Shown here in pieces: positions 1 through 9,669 of a stretch of 64,000 nucleotides of DNA (positions are counted from its first letter, which is position 1; each line of letters starts with the position of its first letter). Below the pieces are notes generated by a model. It had not been told where the DNA came from and made no database searches. It worked only from the letters and a program-made list of their open reading frames with translations. The position numbers and the translations under genes were made by a program. This stretch comes from Branchinecta lynchi (Eukaryota; Arthropoda; Branchiopoda; Anostraca; Branchinectidae), in contig JAKZAP010000004.1 in assembly GCA_023053575.1 (NCBI GenBank), forward strand, positions 16,813,624 to 16,877,623, written 5' to 3'.

Positions 1-207
1 ATTCGTGGAACAGCATTTGTAGTTGGAAATGATGGAAATTTCAGGAGGTTGCCTAATTCTTGAAAGCTGGAAACTTAGAAGATTACCGAAATCACCCGAT
101 GAATGTTTCGGTATTCTGTGCTGTCTGCCTGCATGAATCACTCTGGCAAGTTGTGAGCCGGGATCATCCTGGTAAGCTGTGGTACTTATCTGCTAAACAG
201 AAAAATT

Positions 208-540
208 CCGATAGATTCCTTGAGCCAAATTCTGTTAGATTCCGTGGATCAAAGTCCGGTAGATTCTCTAATCCAGGCTCGAGTAAATTCCGCGAGACAA
301 GTTCCGATAGATTCCTTGAGAAAGATTTCCGTAGATTCCCTGAGCAAAATTCCGGTAGATTTAAACAATTTAAATTCCGTTAGATCCCCTGGTCCAGCCT
401 CCAGCAAATTCCCTGATACACGTTCGGGTAGATTCCTTGAGCAAGATTTCGGTTGATGCCCTGAGCGAAATTCCGGTAAGTTTCCTGAGCAATAATCCGC
501 TAGATCCCCTAAAAGTCATCAAGTTCAGGTGAATTTGACA
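208..540 (+). repeat. 24-bp minisatellite encoding an octapeptide repeat
   Basis: A degenerate 24-bp unit containing TAGATTCC recurs across this stretch. In the plus frame open from about position 60 to 383 it reads as about seven octapeptides of the type xSxRFxxx (for example NSDRFLEP, NSVRFRGS, KSGRFSNP, NSGRFKQF). After one frame change near 370-390 the octapeptide pattern resumes and runs to about 456. The period being a multiple of three and the partial keeping of Arg-Phe suggest either decayed coding sequence or chance. A GTAAGC donor-like site occurs near 171. No ATG context or homology is recognised. The RF dipeptides are not followed by Gly-basic residues, so a neuropeptide precursor is not supported. 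Confidence 0.55.
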
Positions 541-1099
541 AATTTTGACTGGCGCGGCTTCGTTCGTCACCCCCCTATCCCCTGGGGGGGGGGGGGGGGG
601 GGGTCTCGCCTAGACCCGGGTAAACGTACATAATAAAATCATATCTGAAGCCTTTTTTCGCACTGGACCAGTTATTCCTCCGGAATGGGGCAATATTCTG
701 AAATTTCTTTCGGTGGAAATTCTGTCTGAAATTGGTTAGTGTCGGAATACGAGAAGAAAGTACATTGGATCAGATATATTTTACTCGCTTTTGCTGCCGG
801 ACTGGTATTTGGCCGGAATCCGACAGGATTGGTAACTTTGGTAATGCTTATCCTTACTTGATTTACCGTGATTGGTCGAGTTGACATACTGTTTTTGATT
901 ATCTGATTTAATTTCAGCCGACGGAAAACCAAAAACTCGACAGGCATCGTCTTCGGTCTCTGTTGGGGTTTCAGAACTCCGATCCAGTGATACAAATAAG
1001 TTAAAGCCATGAAAGAATTACATAACGATGCTGGCTAATTGGTTTATTAGGAAAAACAACGCCCTTACGGGATCTAGTGAAGACTGGGAAAATACAAAA
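541..1099. other. Unassigned intergenic DNA with a long G run
   Basis: Contains a C6 run, then a G homopolymer at about 585-603, then mixed-composition DNA with no coding or repeat signal I can support. Confidence 0.4.
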
Positions 1100-1613
1100 C
1101 CATAGATAGATAGATAGATCAGTGTATTTCAAAAGCCCAAGGGCCATATACACAAACAAACAAAAACAAAAATATAACTTATACAATCAGACACCTTCTT
1201 AATTCTAAACATTTGTCTATGTACACGCCCACTCGAATAATAACGGTAGGGTTAGTATTACTCAAAATTTCGGGAAGTGACAAAATTACACCCTCTAGAT
1301 AAATTTTCCTTAAATCAGAAAGCTTCGGGCATCTACGGAGGAAGTGGTCCAAATTTTGTTCCTCCTTCTCACAAAGTGGGCAAAATACCCCAACAGACAT
1401 TCTCCTTTGGATCCCATCTAAAACTTTGGTCTTGTTACCATCGTAAAACGTTCGTCGTTTTCCAAACATGGTGTGGTCCAAAACCTCGTGCACTGGTTTG
1501 TGGATTTTCGGATGACTTATTCGCAATTCCCTACTTGGGGTTTCTTTGCATGAACTTCTGATTGATGGTTTTACCGCAGATAGTTTTTGCGGATCACTGC
1601 CCAACCCGTCCAA
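1100..1613 (-). pseudogene. 3' end of a LINE (zf-RVT type C-terminus) with GATA-type tail
   Basis: The minus frame 1613-1179 encodes a C-terminal segment with the pattern C-P-L-C, then H-F-L-R-R-C-P (CPLCEKEEQNLDHFLRRCP). This is the Cys/His knuckle that follows reverse transcriptase in several non-LTR retrotransposons (zf-RVT type). Only this tail is present, so the copy is 5'-truncated. On the minus strand the stop is followed by a short 3' untranslated stretch that ends in a (TATC)n microsatellite at about 1103-1119, a usual LINE 3' end. The sequence next to the tail (CCCAAGGGCCATAT) recurs at 26.0 kb, and the coding end recurs at 28.8 kb. This family is different from the LINE at 2.6-6.0 kb. 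Confidence 0.65.
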
Positions 1614-2055
1614 CCGCTCACAGGTTCTGATTCTGATAAAAAAAAAAAAACCTAGTTGGTCTTGATGACGATGAGTTTGAAGCCGAAGCGGAAATACCTT
1701 GTTTATTCTGGAACCGAAAGACGCTGTTGACTCCAGCAGCTACAGAAGAAAGTGGTCTTGAGTTAACTTTAGTGTTTTCGATATAAAGCTGTACCTGAAC
1801 TCGTAGAGCTGCAACACCTTATCGTGCGCGATGCGGTCTCCTATGCTTGCGGCAAGTTTCAGCTTGATCCAGCTCGAGTTTTGGTCATCGCGTCAGTCAA
1901 TTAAGTTGCCTTAAGACAGCATTAATTTGTTCGAAAAATTATTTCTGCGGCGCTGTTTCGCACGCAAAAAAAGTCCTGGTCGAAAGAAAGGCTAGCTTGT
2001 AAACTAGCAAAAAAGGCTGTGTATGGAAGATCCATAGTCCGGAATGCCACCTTCA
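1614..2055. other. Unassigned DNA
   Basis: Contains a short A run at about 1638-1650. No coding, RNA or repeat feature is supported. Confidence 0.3.
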
Positions 2056-2400
2056 GATTTTTGAGATCCCAAAACGTAAGTGAAGGGATACCTATGATAT
2101 CGCAAAAGTTGTCCGTCTGTCCGTCTGTGCTCACTCGAAGGGAATGAGCTATTTTGATGAAACTTGGTGTGAGGATTCTTTGGATCAAGAGTAAGTCGAG
2201 TTCGTAGATGGGCTCTGTAGCCCTATATTTAGGTGTGGGGGAAGGAGTTTCAAGTCAAGGGGAAAAAATGTTTTTTTTAAAAGCTATTGAAATAGTTGAT
2301 TTAGGGGCAAGGAGACATGCTGAATCCGAATAGGAAAATCATTTTCTTGCCGGACAAGTAGTTCACCCGGAATACGGCAAAAACCGGACACAAAATTTGT
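2056..2400 (+). mobile_element. Family A element (HINE-like), 5' fragment
   Basis: Begins with a slightly mutated form of the family start (TTTTTGGGATCCCAAAACG), followed by the conserved block with a short GTCC/GTCT repeat, GATGAAACTTGG, TGGGCTCTGTAGCCCTATATTTAG, and one ~137-bp sub-repeat with GACAAGTAGTTC. The 3' terminus is missing. Confidence 0.7.
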
Positions 2401-2519
2401 CGACCAGTTTTCGGCTACAGCAGTCCCTACCCCTTTATTCTCAAACTAGTATAGCTCTGCGCGTGGAATGCTGGCATTCATTGGTTTATTATGTGACATC
2501 GGAGAGATCTAGTGTAATT

Positions 2520-2632
2520 GAAGGTCGAAGGGGTTGATATATAATGTAAAAACGAGGAAATATCAAATGAGGATTATGTTCAATGAGGATTTACTGGTAA
2601 AGTACAGGTCAAGTTCGTAGATTGGTCCTTTA
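2520..2632 (+). mobile_element. Family A element, left part, interrupted by a LINE
   Basis: The stretch ending in TCAAGTTCGTAGATTGG matches the family A block after the microsatellite. The rest of this copy resumes at about 5998 on the far side of a minus-strand LINE and ends near 6608. A piece of about 90 bp of the consensus is missing at the junction. Confidence 0.5.
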
Positions 2633-2806
2633 GATTTAGATTTAGATTTATTGTATAATTCAGGTACAAAATTTCGTAGTTGTCCAACCAAATTGTTTGA
2701 CCTTTGTCAAGTAATATATACAACAATTGTTAAAATCAAATTCGTAATCAAAATAAAAGGTAAACCATTGAAGTCAACAACCGAAATAAAATTCATAACA
2801 AAATAA

Positions 2807-5740
2807 CTAAGACAAAATAACATTATTGTAAAAATCAACAAATTTCGGAATGAAGCTATTACAATATCTTTCCCGGTTACATGCGATCGGCATGAGCTTC
2901 GGGACTTTGGTGGATACTTGCCTTGGTGGCCTTGGGCGTTCAACCTCAAAATCCGGGGGTAAAAGGGATCGGAGAGTTGGGTGTTCAAGGAGTTTTAGTC
3001 CAAAATCTTGACACAACTTCTGCCTCCTATTAGACAGCGCATCCAGTCCAAATAAAGAAAGAAGGCCAGAGTACGGTATTTTAGGGCCCCTGTTCACAAT
3101 TCTTAGGGCACGTTTCTGAATATTCTCTATACGATCAGATTCATCCTTCGTAATACCATAGTGCCAAACCGGACAAGCATACTCCACAAGAGGACGAACA
3201 AACGTACAATACAGACGCAACATCTTTTTTTCAGGGACCTTAAATTTAGTTAGTGTTTTTAACATAACAATAGACGCATTAGCTTTTCTAATCATGCTAT
3301 CAGTGTTTTTCTTCCACGAGAGATCAGACGAAACGACGACTCCAAGGAGATTAATTTCCTCCGAGAGGAGGCCATCATCTAACTCAGGGTGGAAACTTGG
3401 CTCATCCGATAAAAAAGAAAAGGTCAAAACCGTTGTTTTTTCCGCATTTACAACCATATTTGAATTTTTTGCTTCCGTTGCTACATCCTGGACTATTGTC
3501 ATTGCTTGGCTTTTAAAAGATCGATGCAATACTTCCACAAGTGACAAATCGTCCACGTACTTCCATCTCTCATCAGCATCAATAGCAATATCATTTATCA
3601 TAATCAAAAAACAAAGAGGTCCCAACACGGTTCCTTGTGGGACACCACAGTATATAGCACTAGTAGATGAATGAAGGCCTTTATATTTTACAACTTGCTG
3701 CCTTTCCGTTAGAAAACCACGCACAATTTTTAAAATGAAATCCGGAATATTTTTCTGTCTCAGTTTTTCCAATAAAATATTATGATCAACTAAATCAAAA
3801 GCTTTTTTAAAATCTATTGCAATCAAATTTAACCACTTCCCTGGGCAATCCAAATTTTTCAAAATAAAATCAATCAAGCTAACAAGGTAATGTGTTGTCG
3901 AAGTTTTTGGTAAATTCCCAAATTGTTTTTTATCAATCATTGAAAGGAGGTGTTTTTTCAACCATATTGCAACAAATGATTCATAAATCTTGCTGAAAAT
4001 TGAAGTCATAGTAATTGGTCTCACTCCCGTAAAATCATTTGGACATCCTTTTTTTGGGATTGGGGTGACAAAACCAAGCTTCCATTTCTTTGGATACTGG
4101 CCAGTTTTAGAAATAATATTATAAATACTCTGGAGAGGTACAGCTAACTCCTCTGGGAAAGCTTTTATGAGTTGAACTGGGATGTCAAAAGGTGTAATTG
4201 ATGTTTTTTTCATTTTTTTTAATTTTGAAGCAATCTCAGCCTTTGATAGCTCTGGAACTGCCAAACCAGAACCTTCACTTTCATCTTCTGGAGTACTTTC
4301 AGGTGTCGGTCTTAAAGGTGGGTAAGTTTGTACTATAGCTATCAGGTGAGCATTAAGGGCATTTGCCGTTTGTTCTGGGGGCTCATTACCATTAAAATCA
4401 ATACTTTTATGTGATTTTCCAGTCATGCTTTTTATTTTCTGGTAGTACTTTTGAGGTTTTAGTTCGCACAGATCATCCACTTCACGACCATACTGTTCCT
4501 CCGCTCTCTTCAATTTATTTTTTATTTTATTCCGCAGCTTATTAGCTTGTTGTCGGTCACCCGCTCGGAACAAAAATAATTTCTTTTTAATCAAATTTTT
4601 AATCTCTTTTGTAACATAAGGCTTATCTGAAGAACAAAAGTTCACCTTTTTTTCAGGGAAACAATCATCAAAACGTGTTTTTATTTTTTCGTGAAAAATC
4701 TCAGCTTTTTCATCAGAAGTTGGGGCCTCCAAAACTTCAGTCCAAGGCTCACGCGTAATCCAATCACCAAACGCAAGCAAACCTTTATCTGTAATTGGAC
4801 GAGTAACCACTTCTGTCATCGAGTATGTCACTTTTATTTTATCAAGAGGCTTCCATAGCATCATAAAATGATAGCTTCCACCCAGTGCTGGTAGAGCTTC
4901 AGGCGCTTGGTAATAATCTTTTAAATCAGATAAAATCACATCGAGACATGTATCACCCTTCGTAGTAAAGAAATTTACAAGACTTTTTAGGTTTAATGAC
5001 GATGCAAGGGAACGTGTATTTAACTCATTTCCATCACCAAAAATACTTAGCGCTAAAAGTGGATATTTTTTATGAATAAAATCCGCAGATGCTTGAATCT
5101 TCTCCCAAAACTCTTGTTTTACAACAGCACGTTGTCCGGGTGAAAAATAAAAAGTGCAAATCGCTACCCCCGAATACGGCCGAGGGAGTCGTTTTGGCCT
5201 AATTATTATCCACAGAATTTCATCATTTTGGTCTAAAAAAGGAATATCCATCTGCTTTGGGTTTAAACTTTCATGAGCCAGCATCATAACACCACCACCT
5301 TTTTTTCCAAGGGGATGATCATCGGGACGTAGTTTTATAAATTGCTGGAACCCATTTATATTTAAAAGGTTTTTATCCTGTCTATGCACCTCAGACACAC
5401 AAATAACATTTGAATCAAGAATTTTTGCAGTCGTTTCCAACTCCGCCATTTTTTCCAAGTTTAGACTCTCTGCATTACAATAAAGGAAACAGGGGAAAAT
5501 GTAACGCTTATCCGAAAACTCTTTATTTACAATTTTTACTTTCACAGGATTTTTTCGCGGTAAGGGTTTGGGAGGGGAGGGAATTGGGACTGATCCGACA
5601 GGAGGTAGAAGTTGTGTGATGGGGCCCTGAAATTCAGGGGGGCATGTGGTGGGGGGTAGGGAATTAGTGGGCGGGAGAGTGGATACGGTTGGGGTCCCAG
5701 TAACCTCTGCGACGTCGGAGACGAGTAATGGCTGTACCAC
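2807..5740 (-). CDS. LINE ORF2: APE-type endonuclease and reverse transcriptase
   Basis: A frame of 977 codons from 5740 with no internal stop. It is in fact open up to 5809 without an ATG near the start; the codon at 5740 is GTG, so translation probably comes from ORF1 by a frame change or reinitiation. The N-terminal Pro-rich linker (about residues 1-70) is followed by an APE-like endonuclease (VICVSEVHR near residue 115, KKGGGVMML, FGDGNE). Its last motif reads SYH where SDH is usual. The reverse transcriptase has the GVRP block, DFKKAFD (about 640), GVPQGTVLGP, KYVDD (about 728, the catalytic Asp pair) and a WHYGI/QKRAL thumb-tail region. It would nick target DNA and copy its own RNA. The intact frame suggests a fairly young insertion. 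It lies inside a family A repeat. Confidence 0.9.
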   Translation of the reverse strand: MVQPLLVSDVAEVTGTPTVSTLPPTNSLPPTTCPPEFQGPITQLLPPVGSVPIPSPPKPLPRKNPVKVKIVNKEFSDKRYIFPCFLYCNAESLNLEKMAELETTAKILDSNVICVSEVHRQDKNLLNINGFQQFIKLRPDDHPLGKKGGGVMMLAHESLNPKQMDIPFLDQNDEILWIIIRPKRLPRPYSGVAICTFYFSPGQRAVVKQEFWEKIQASADFIHKKYPLLALSIFGDGNELNTRSLASSLNLKSLVNFFTTKGDTCLDVILSDLKDYYQAPEALPALGGSYHFMMLWKPLDKIKVTYSMTEVVTRPITDKGLLAFGDWITREPWTEVLEAPTSDEKAEIFHEKIKTRFDDCFPEKKVNFCSSDKPYVTKEIKNLIKKKLFLFRAGDRQQANKLRNKIKNKLKRAEEQYGREVDDLCELKPQKYYQKIKSMTGKSHKSIDFNGNEPPEQTANALNAHLIAIVQTYPPLRPTPESTPEDESEGSGLAVPELSKAEIASKLKKMKKTSITPFDIPVQLIKAFPEELAVPLQSIYNIISKTGQYPKKWKLGFVTPIPKKGCPNDFTGVRPITMTSIFSKIYESFVAIWLKKHLLSMIDKKQFGNLPKTSTTHYLVSLIDFILKNLDCPGKWLNLIAIDFKKAFDLVDHNILLEKLRQKNIPDFILKIVRGFLTERQQVVKYKGLHSSTSAIYCGVPQGTVLGPLCFLIMINDIAIDADERWKYVDDLSLVEVLHRSFKSQAMTIVQDVATEAKNSNMVVNAEKTTVLTFSFLSDEPSFHPELDDGLLSEEINLLGVVVSSDLSWKKNTDSMIRKANASIVMLKTLTKFKVPEKKMLRLYCTFVRPLVEYACPVWHYGITKDESDRIENIQKRALRIVNRGPKIPYSGLLSLFGLDALSNRRQKLCQDFGLKLLEHPTLRSLLPPDFEVERPRPPRQVSTKVPKLMPIACNRERYCNSFIPKFVDFYNNVILS

Positions 5741-5994
5741 TGTCGGTCCCGAAACTCGTTTCGCACGTAACTTTTCGTGATCACCGGGATTTTCACGTTT
5801 TTTGGAACTTCAGGTGTTGACTTCGGTGGATGCGCGTATCCGCAACTTTTGTCAGTACAGTTTAATCTACTACACAACCTAACGTGGTCAAAGCTACAGC
5901 TACTAGTCGTGCATTTTCCAGATTTAAACAAAACACAAATATGCAGGAATCGACAATTAGTCCCATCTTTAGAGGCAGAGGATGGGTTTGGAAT
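5542..5994 (-). CDS. LINE ORF1 C-terminal fragment with CCCH zinc fingers
   Basis: The minus frame runs from just after a stop at 5995-5997 to a stop at 5542. It shows the end of one finger (CRFLH) and then two Cys-Cys-Cys-His motifs: C-x7-C-x4-C-x3-H, then C-x4-C-x4-C-x3-H (ending CGYAH). A long Pro/Ser-rich tail follows. In family terms this is a nucleic-acid-binding ORF1 of a non-LTR element. It overlaps the ORF2 frame by up to 268 bases, and ORF2 is in the -1 frame. An A6 run on the coding strand (plus 5550-5555) lies about ten bases before the ORF1 stop and could be a slip site. The start is missing because the element is 5'-truncated. Confidence 0.7.
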   Translation of the reverse strand: MPNPSSASKDGTNCRFLHICVLFKSGKCTTSSCSFDHVRLCSRLNCTDKSCGYAHPPKSTPEVPKNVKIPVITKSYVRNEFRDRQWYSHYSSPTSQRLLGPQPYPLSRPLIPYPPPHAPLNFRAPSHNFYLLSDQSQFPPLPNPYREKIL

Positions 5995-5997
5995 TTA

Positions 5998-6608
5998 CGG
6001 TAAAAACATGTGTGTCTTAGAAGCTAATAAGATAGTCATTAAGGGGGTAAGGAGGCCCGTTGAATCCATATGTGAACTTAGATTTCTTGCTGGACAAACG
6101 GTTCATCACGAATTTGGCTGAAACTGGAAATTTGATTGACGCTCAAAGTTGTTTCTGGAATCGATTAAAGATTCGGTATCGGGGCAAGGAGACCTGCTGG
6201 CAGGGTCGTCACGACCGGGGGGGGGGAAGCCCCCCCCCCTAATGTTGTCGGCAAGTCGGTAAAAATCACCAAGTTGATTTTTTTCATTAAAACAGTCGAT
6301 TTTTCTGAAATCAGTTAATCTTTTCAAAACTGTCGTTTTTTTCTTGAAAACAGTCGTTTTTTTCCGCAAAAACAGTCGGTAAAATTACCATCCAGTCGGT
6401 AAATTCCTAGGCTTCCCCCCCCCCCCCCCAAAAAAAAAACAAAAAAAAACATATTGGCTAGTAACGCCTCTGCATGCTGAATCCATTTTTGGACTTTATT
6501 GTAACAGTAAAAATGTTCAAGGAATCTGACGAAGACTGAATGGCGAAGACATGAACCAATTGTTTGAATCAAATGTTAGATTTTTGGGATCCCATCGAAA
6601 CCTTTGGT
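5998..6608 (+). mobile_element. Family A element, right part with 3' terminus
   Basis: Continues the copy split by the LINE. It carries AGCTAATAAGATAGTC, ~137-bp sub-repeat sequence with GGACAAACGGTTC, and the conserved terminus TGGGATCCCATCGAAACC followed by TTTGGTCTTGTT. A hAT-type MITE is inserted at 6201-6472. Confidence 0.75.
6201..6472. mobile_element. hAT-like MITE with G/C-rich ends
   Basis: The left end is CAGGGTCGTCACGACC plus a G run; the right end on the other strand is CAGAGGCGTTACTAGCC, after a C run and an A run. It is flanked by imperfect 8-bp duplications, CCTGCTGG and CATGCTGA. The interior is AT-rich with repeats of AGTCG followed by T runs. The sister copy at 7354-7721 shares ends and interior. 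The 8-bp duplication and the CAGGGG-type ends are the usual hAT signature. No transposase frame is present. Confidence 0.8.
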
Positions 6609-6766
6609 CTTGTTCTGACAGAGAGTAACCTATAAGTTATCTGAAGCCTGAAAAAAGCGTTTAGCGGTCTCAAAATCGTGAGGACGGATGAACTTCAACA
6701 GTTATGGAAGCAAAGCGGTAGGAATAGACTGAAAACCTCTAGCTCTTGTGACGATATTCCACTTAC
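6609..6766. other. Intron-like DNA between family A terminus and an exon-like block
   Basis: No feature beyond the GTAAGT donor-like site (minus) at 6761-6766. Confidence 0.3.
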
Positions 6767-6872
6767 CATTCAATCGCTCTTCAGTGGTGAATGTTTCATT
6801 TGAGTAGTCCCACATTTCTGCAGAAACGGTGGACAGTGGGACTTCGTAACTTCCGGCAGATTGTTCTTGCAC
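6767..6872 (-). CDS. Exon-like block, unidentified
   Basis: On the minus strand a pyrimidine-rich run ending in CAG precedes 6872, and GTAAGT follows 6767, giving a 106-base exon. Two frames are plausible. One reads VQEQSAGSYEVPLSTVSAEM and onward to an Asn-Gly at the donor, with no stop. The other, using a slightly earlier AG, reads ARCKNNLPEVTKSHCPPFLQ and then reaches a stop before the donor; it would join in phase to the exon-like block at 7115-7175. I cannot choose between them. No domain is recognised. Confidence 0.35.
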
Positions 6873-7114
6873 CTGGCTCGCCAAAGGAGTTGGCAGAGGG
6901 TAGAGAAAAAAACATAATAGTAGCGTAGCCTGAAAAAGAACGTGGCCTGAAGAAGGTTTGCTTGCATTGTTTGCATTTCACTAATGCCGCCTTATTGCGA
7001 CAGGATTCCTACCCTACGTTTAGGTGTGTCAAACTGGTTGTTTTTGCACTCGAGGAATGAAGAAGCATATAGAGTCATTGCCACGAAACGAGTATGCGGG
7101 TTTGTCTAACTCAC

Positions 7115-7175
7115 CTTTCACCATTCGAGCAGGAGCACACGGGCATGCCATCACCGAAAGTTCAAGCTTCGCAGG
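7115..7175 (-). CDS. Exon-like block, unidentified
   Basis: A 61-base stretch on the minus strand between a TATAG acceptor-like site and a good GTGAGT donor at 7109-7114. The only open frame reads PAKLELSVMACPCAPARMVK, Cys-containing, ending in phase 1. It is adjacent to the block at 6767-6872 on the same strand, with an apparent intron of about 240 bases. This is weak evidence for a gene. Confidence 0.25.
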
Positions 7176-7353
7176 CTATAGTCTTGATGACTAAGTTTAC
7201 GTGCCGATGAAGAATCACCGTGTATACCTAGCAGAAGAGCCGGAAGCGTCACCACAGCTGTCCCCAGCGAACGCAGTACAGGATTTTGGTCATCGTTCGG
7301 GCGACTTTCCTCGTTCTTCCCGAGGTTCACATGCGTGGTTTGGACTTAGTCAT

Positions 7354-7721
7354 CAGGGGCGTCACGAATGGGGGGGGGGGGGAGGGGGGGCGCCCCCCCC
7401 CCCCCTCCAATGCTGTCGGCCAGTCGGTAAAAGTAACCTAGTCAGCGCGAAGCGCCTCGATTTTTCGTTAAAACAGTTGATTTTTTTCATGAAAACAGTC
7501 GGCTTTTCTGAAAATTGATCGATTTTCGTCAAAACAGTCGGTTTTTCTGAAAATCAGTGAATTTTTCTGAATATCAGTCGATTTTTTTCAAAACTGTCAT
7601 TTTTGTAGTTGAAAAAAATCGTTTTTTCTGCAGAAACAGTCGGTAAAAATTACCAGCCAGTCGGTAAATGCCTCGTTCCCCCCCCCCCCCCCCCCAAACA
7701 GTTTGGCTAGTGACGCCTTTG
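7354..7721. mobile_element. hAT-like MITE with perfect 8-bp target duplication
   Basis: Starts CAGGGGCGTCACGAATGG with a long G run and ends on the other strand as CAAAGGCGTCACTAGCC. It is flanked on both sides by TTAGTCAT (7346-7353 and 7722-7729), a perfect 8-bp target duplication. The interior repeats AGTCGATTTTT-like units. It is non-autonomous and the same family as 6201-6472. Remnants of the family also occur at 11508-11560 and 13509-13567. Confidence 0.9.
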
Positions 7722-7729
7722 TTAGTCAT

Positions 7730-9665
7730 ACACAGTATTGATTAAACCATGATTCACGGTCACTGGTAGGCTACTTCCTATTGACCAGAAATCAGCAAAC
7801 AAATCAAGATCTGCATGCTATCTTTGCTTTAAAGAATACACAAAAAACGAACGCAACCGAACCGCAATCCGGAAGAAAAAAGTCAGGATCCTTGTTTTGA
7901 TTTCAGTGGGCGAACCCGGCCGGCTCCTACTCTAATGTTAATTCTTTCTTCGAAGGAATGGAAACCGATTGTATGGCCACACTAAGTTAAACAATAGCGT
8001 GAGCCTAGGGGGGCAGTTGCATGTCTTGTGATTTTCGCAGGTTCATTGTTCTAGCTTGAGCCTGAGGAGGACCTTTGCCAAGAAAGCCCAAAACATGGCT
8101 AGAACCTCACCTGACTGATGTTAGATATGATTCGCAGTCACCTTGGGCTGAAGAAAAGACTGATTCTGGCTATATAGGATTTACGGTAAAGGATATGGTC
8201 ATGAATTCCAGACTCAAATTCCGAGTTCTTTTACTTGCGAAAACAGCGCAAAAGCGTCAATACGCAAATTAGTTTTTCGTTGTCAAATAAAATTACAAGA
8301 AAAGAGAGTCCTTTAATGTTGTCTGTACGTACGGGAGGATACAGCAGTGACAAAAGTAAGTATTTGCAGTCAGCTTAGGGCCGCCAAACTCATCCAGCAT
8401 TATTCTATTTTGTTAGTGCACACTTATAATGTAAAACCGGTATAAAAGAATAAAAAAGAGAAAAGAAGAAAAACATTACGAAGATAAATAGGCCAGGAGA
8501 ATATGGCATGGCACACATACTCAAAGAACAATAAAGTAGTGCAATAAACATACAGACTTAACATACAGTACAAAAAACATACCAGACTTATGTCTATACA
8601 ATAAACTAACTCTGTTCAAAAGCCAGCTAGATGTACCTACTATATCTGTGTATTTTTACACACTTTCTGTTCCTCATCACTCTTACCAACCAAAACTCAT
8701 TCGTCCCCATTTGCCCCCATATGCTAATACTCATGACAGCTACTACACCAATCGATTAGACGGGACAACTTTCATTCATTTCTCTAATCTAAGCTCTTAT
8801 TCGCTTACATGTCTAAGCGAGCCTGGTACGGTTGATACAATAGTATTTTAATTTGGGCCACAGAAGAGGCCTACTTTGCTTGACGGACTTCGAGTCAGCT
8901 AACAGCTTGTTTGACTCGGAGAAAGCTACTAATAGGTATTCTGAGATTTGACTGGACTAGCGAGTTGCCTTTCAGTAGAAACTAAATGGTATGTTAAATA
9001 TCTACCGACTTCGAGTGTTAATTCTGGTTTGCTTCAAGGGAGGCTCGGAAGTCGGAAGATGAGTAAGATTTAAATTAATCCAACGTCTGAAGGACGTACC
9101 TTGGATCTTTCTCATGTTTGTTCTTGACAAATTATTACAGCAGTCTTTAGCTCGGTTTCATGTTTGCTGTCCCTACATTCGCAGCCTTCGTTTCCTGGTA
9201 GCCCAGGCCCAGCAAAAGCCAGCAAAAAGTAGTGAATCCTAAAAACCAGTAGGAAGATAATTGTAGTCTACGGATCGTGAATTATCGGTTTGACTAGGAT
9301 CTTCGTGCCTGCGTTGATTCAGGTTAGATAATAGCAGGAACCATCCCGGATCTGCGAATCCGGAATCCGATTGCGCTTTTCAGATTAAAGATTCAGATAA
9401 GCAGGTGGACGACAGGTCTTGCAAGCTTTCTTCTAAGGGGGGAATGGGACCGAAGATGCTTATGTTTATAAATCATGAGAATCAACCCGGAGACGCAGAT
9501 GGATTCGGGGTAAGATCTGAATCAACCTGACTAGCAAACCATTCAGTCAGACCACAACGGTCGAATCATGAACTCTCCCATATCTACGAGTGTCTGAACA
9601 ATTAATACTATAGTCGTGTCCTTTGTGACACCTGGAACGAAAATCAGACACATTCCCCAAAACCC
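7730..9665. other. Long unassigned interval
   Basis: About 1.9 kb with mixed composition. A plus frame at 8075-8272 (begins MPRKPKTWLEPHLTDVRYDS) is open for 65 codons but has no recognised domain. No convincing transposon ends were seen. Confidence 0.35.
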
Positions 9666-9669
9666 CGTC

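Larger units (their letters stand above)
2633..5997 (-). mobile_element. Non-LTR retrotransposon, 5'-truncated, with intact ORF2
   Basis: A minus-strand element that ends in a short tandem (TAAATC)n-type tail at 2633-2655 and contains a complete endonuclease-reverse transcriptase frame plus the C-terminal part of ORF1. The 5' limit is set by where flanking family A sequence resumes at about 5998, so ORF1 is truncated by incomplete reverse transcription. Microsatellite-like 3' ends are common in the CR1/L2/Rex/Daphne group. I place it in the Jockey/CR1 superfamily by motif style only. Two further copies of the same family lie at 20.1-21.0 and 25.2-25.5 kb. Confidence 0.85.

Noticed and set aside
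585..603. G-quadruplex regulatory site
   Set aside because: A simple homopolymer run; similar runs occur in several mobile elements here and no gene is next to it.
3294..3674. 126-codon plus frame inside the LINE
   Set aside because: Antisense of the reverse transcriptase frame, no domain.
8075..8272. 65-codon plus frame as a gene
   Set aside because: No recognised motif and no splice or promoter support; length is within chance expectation.
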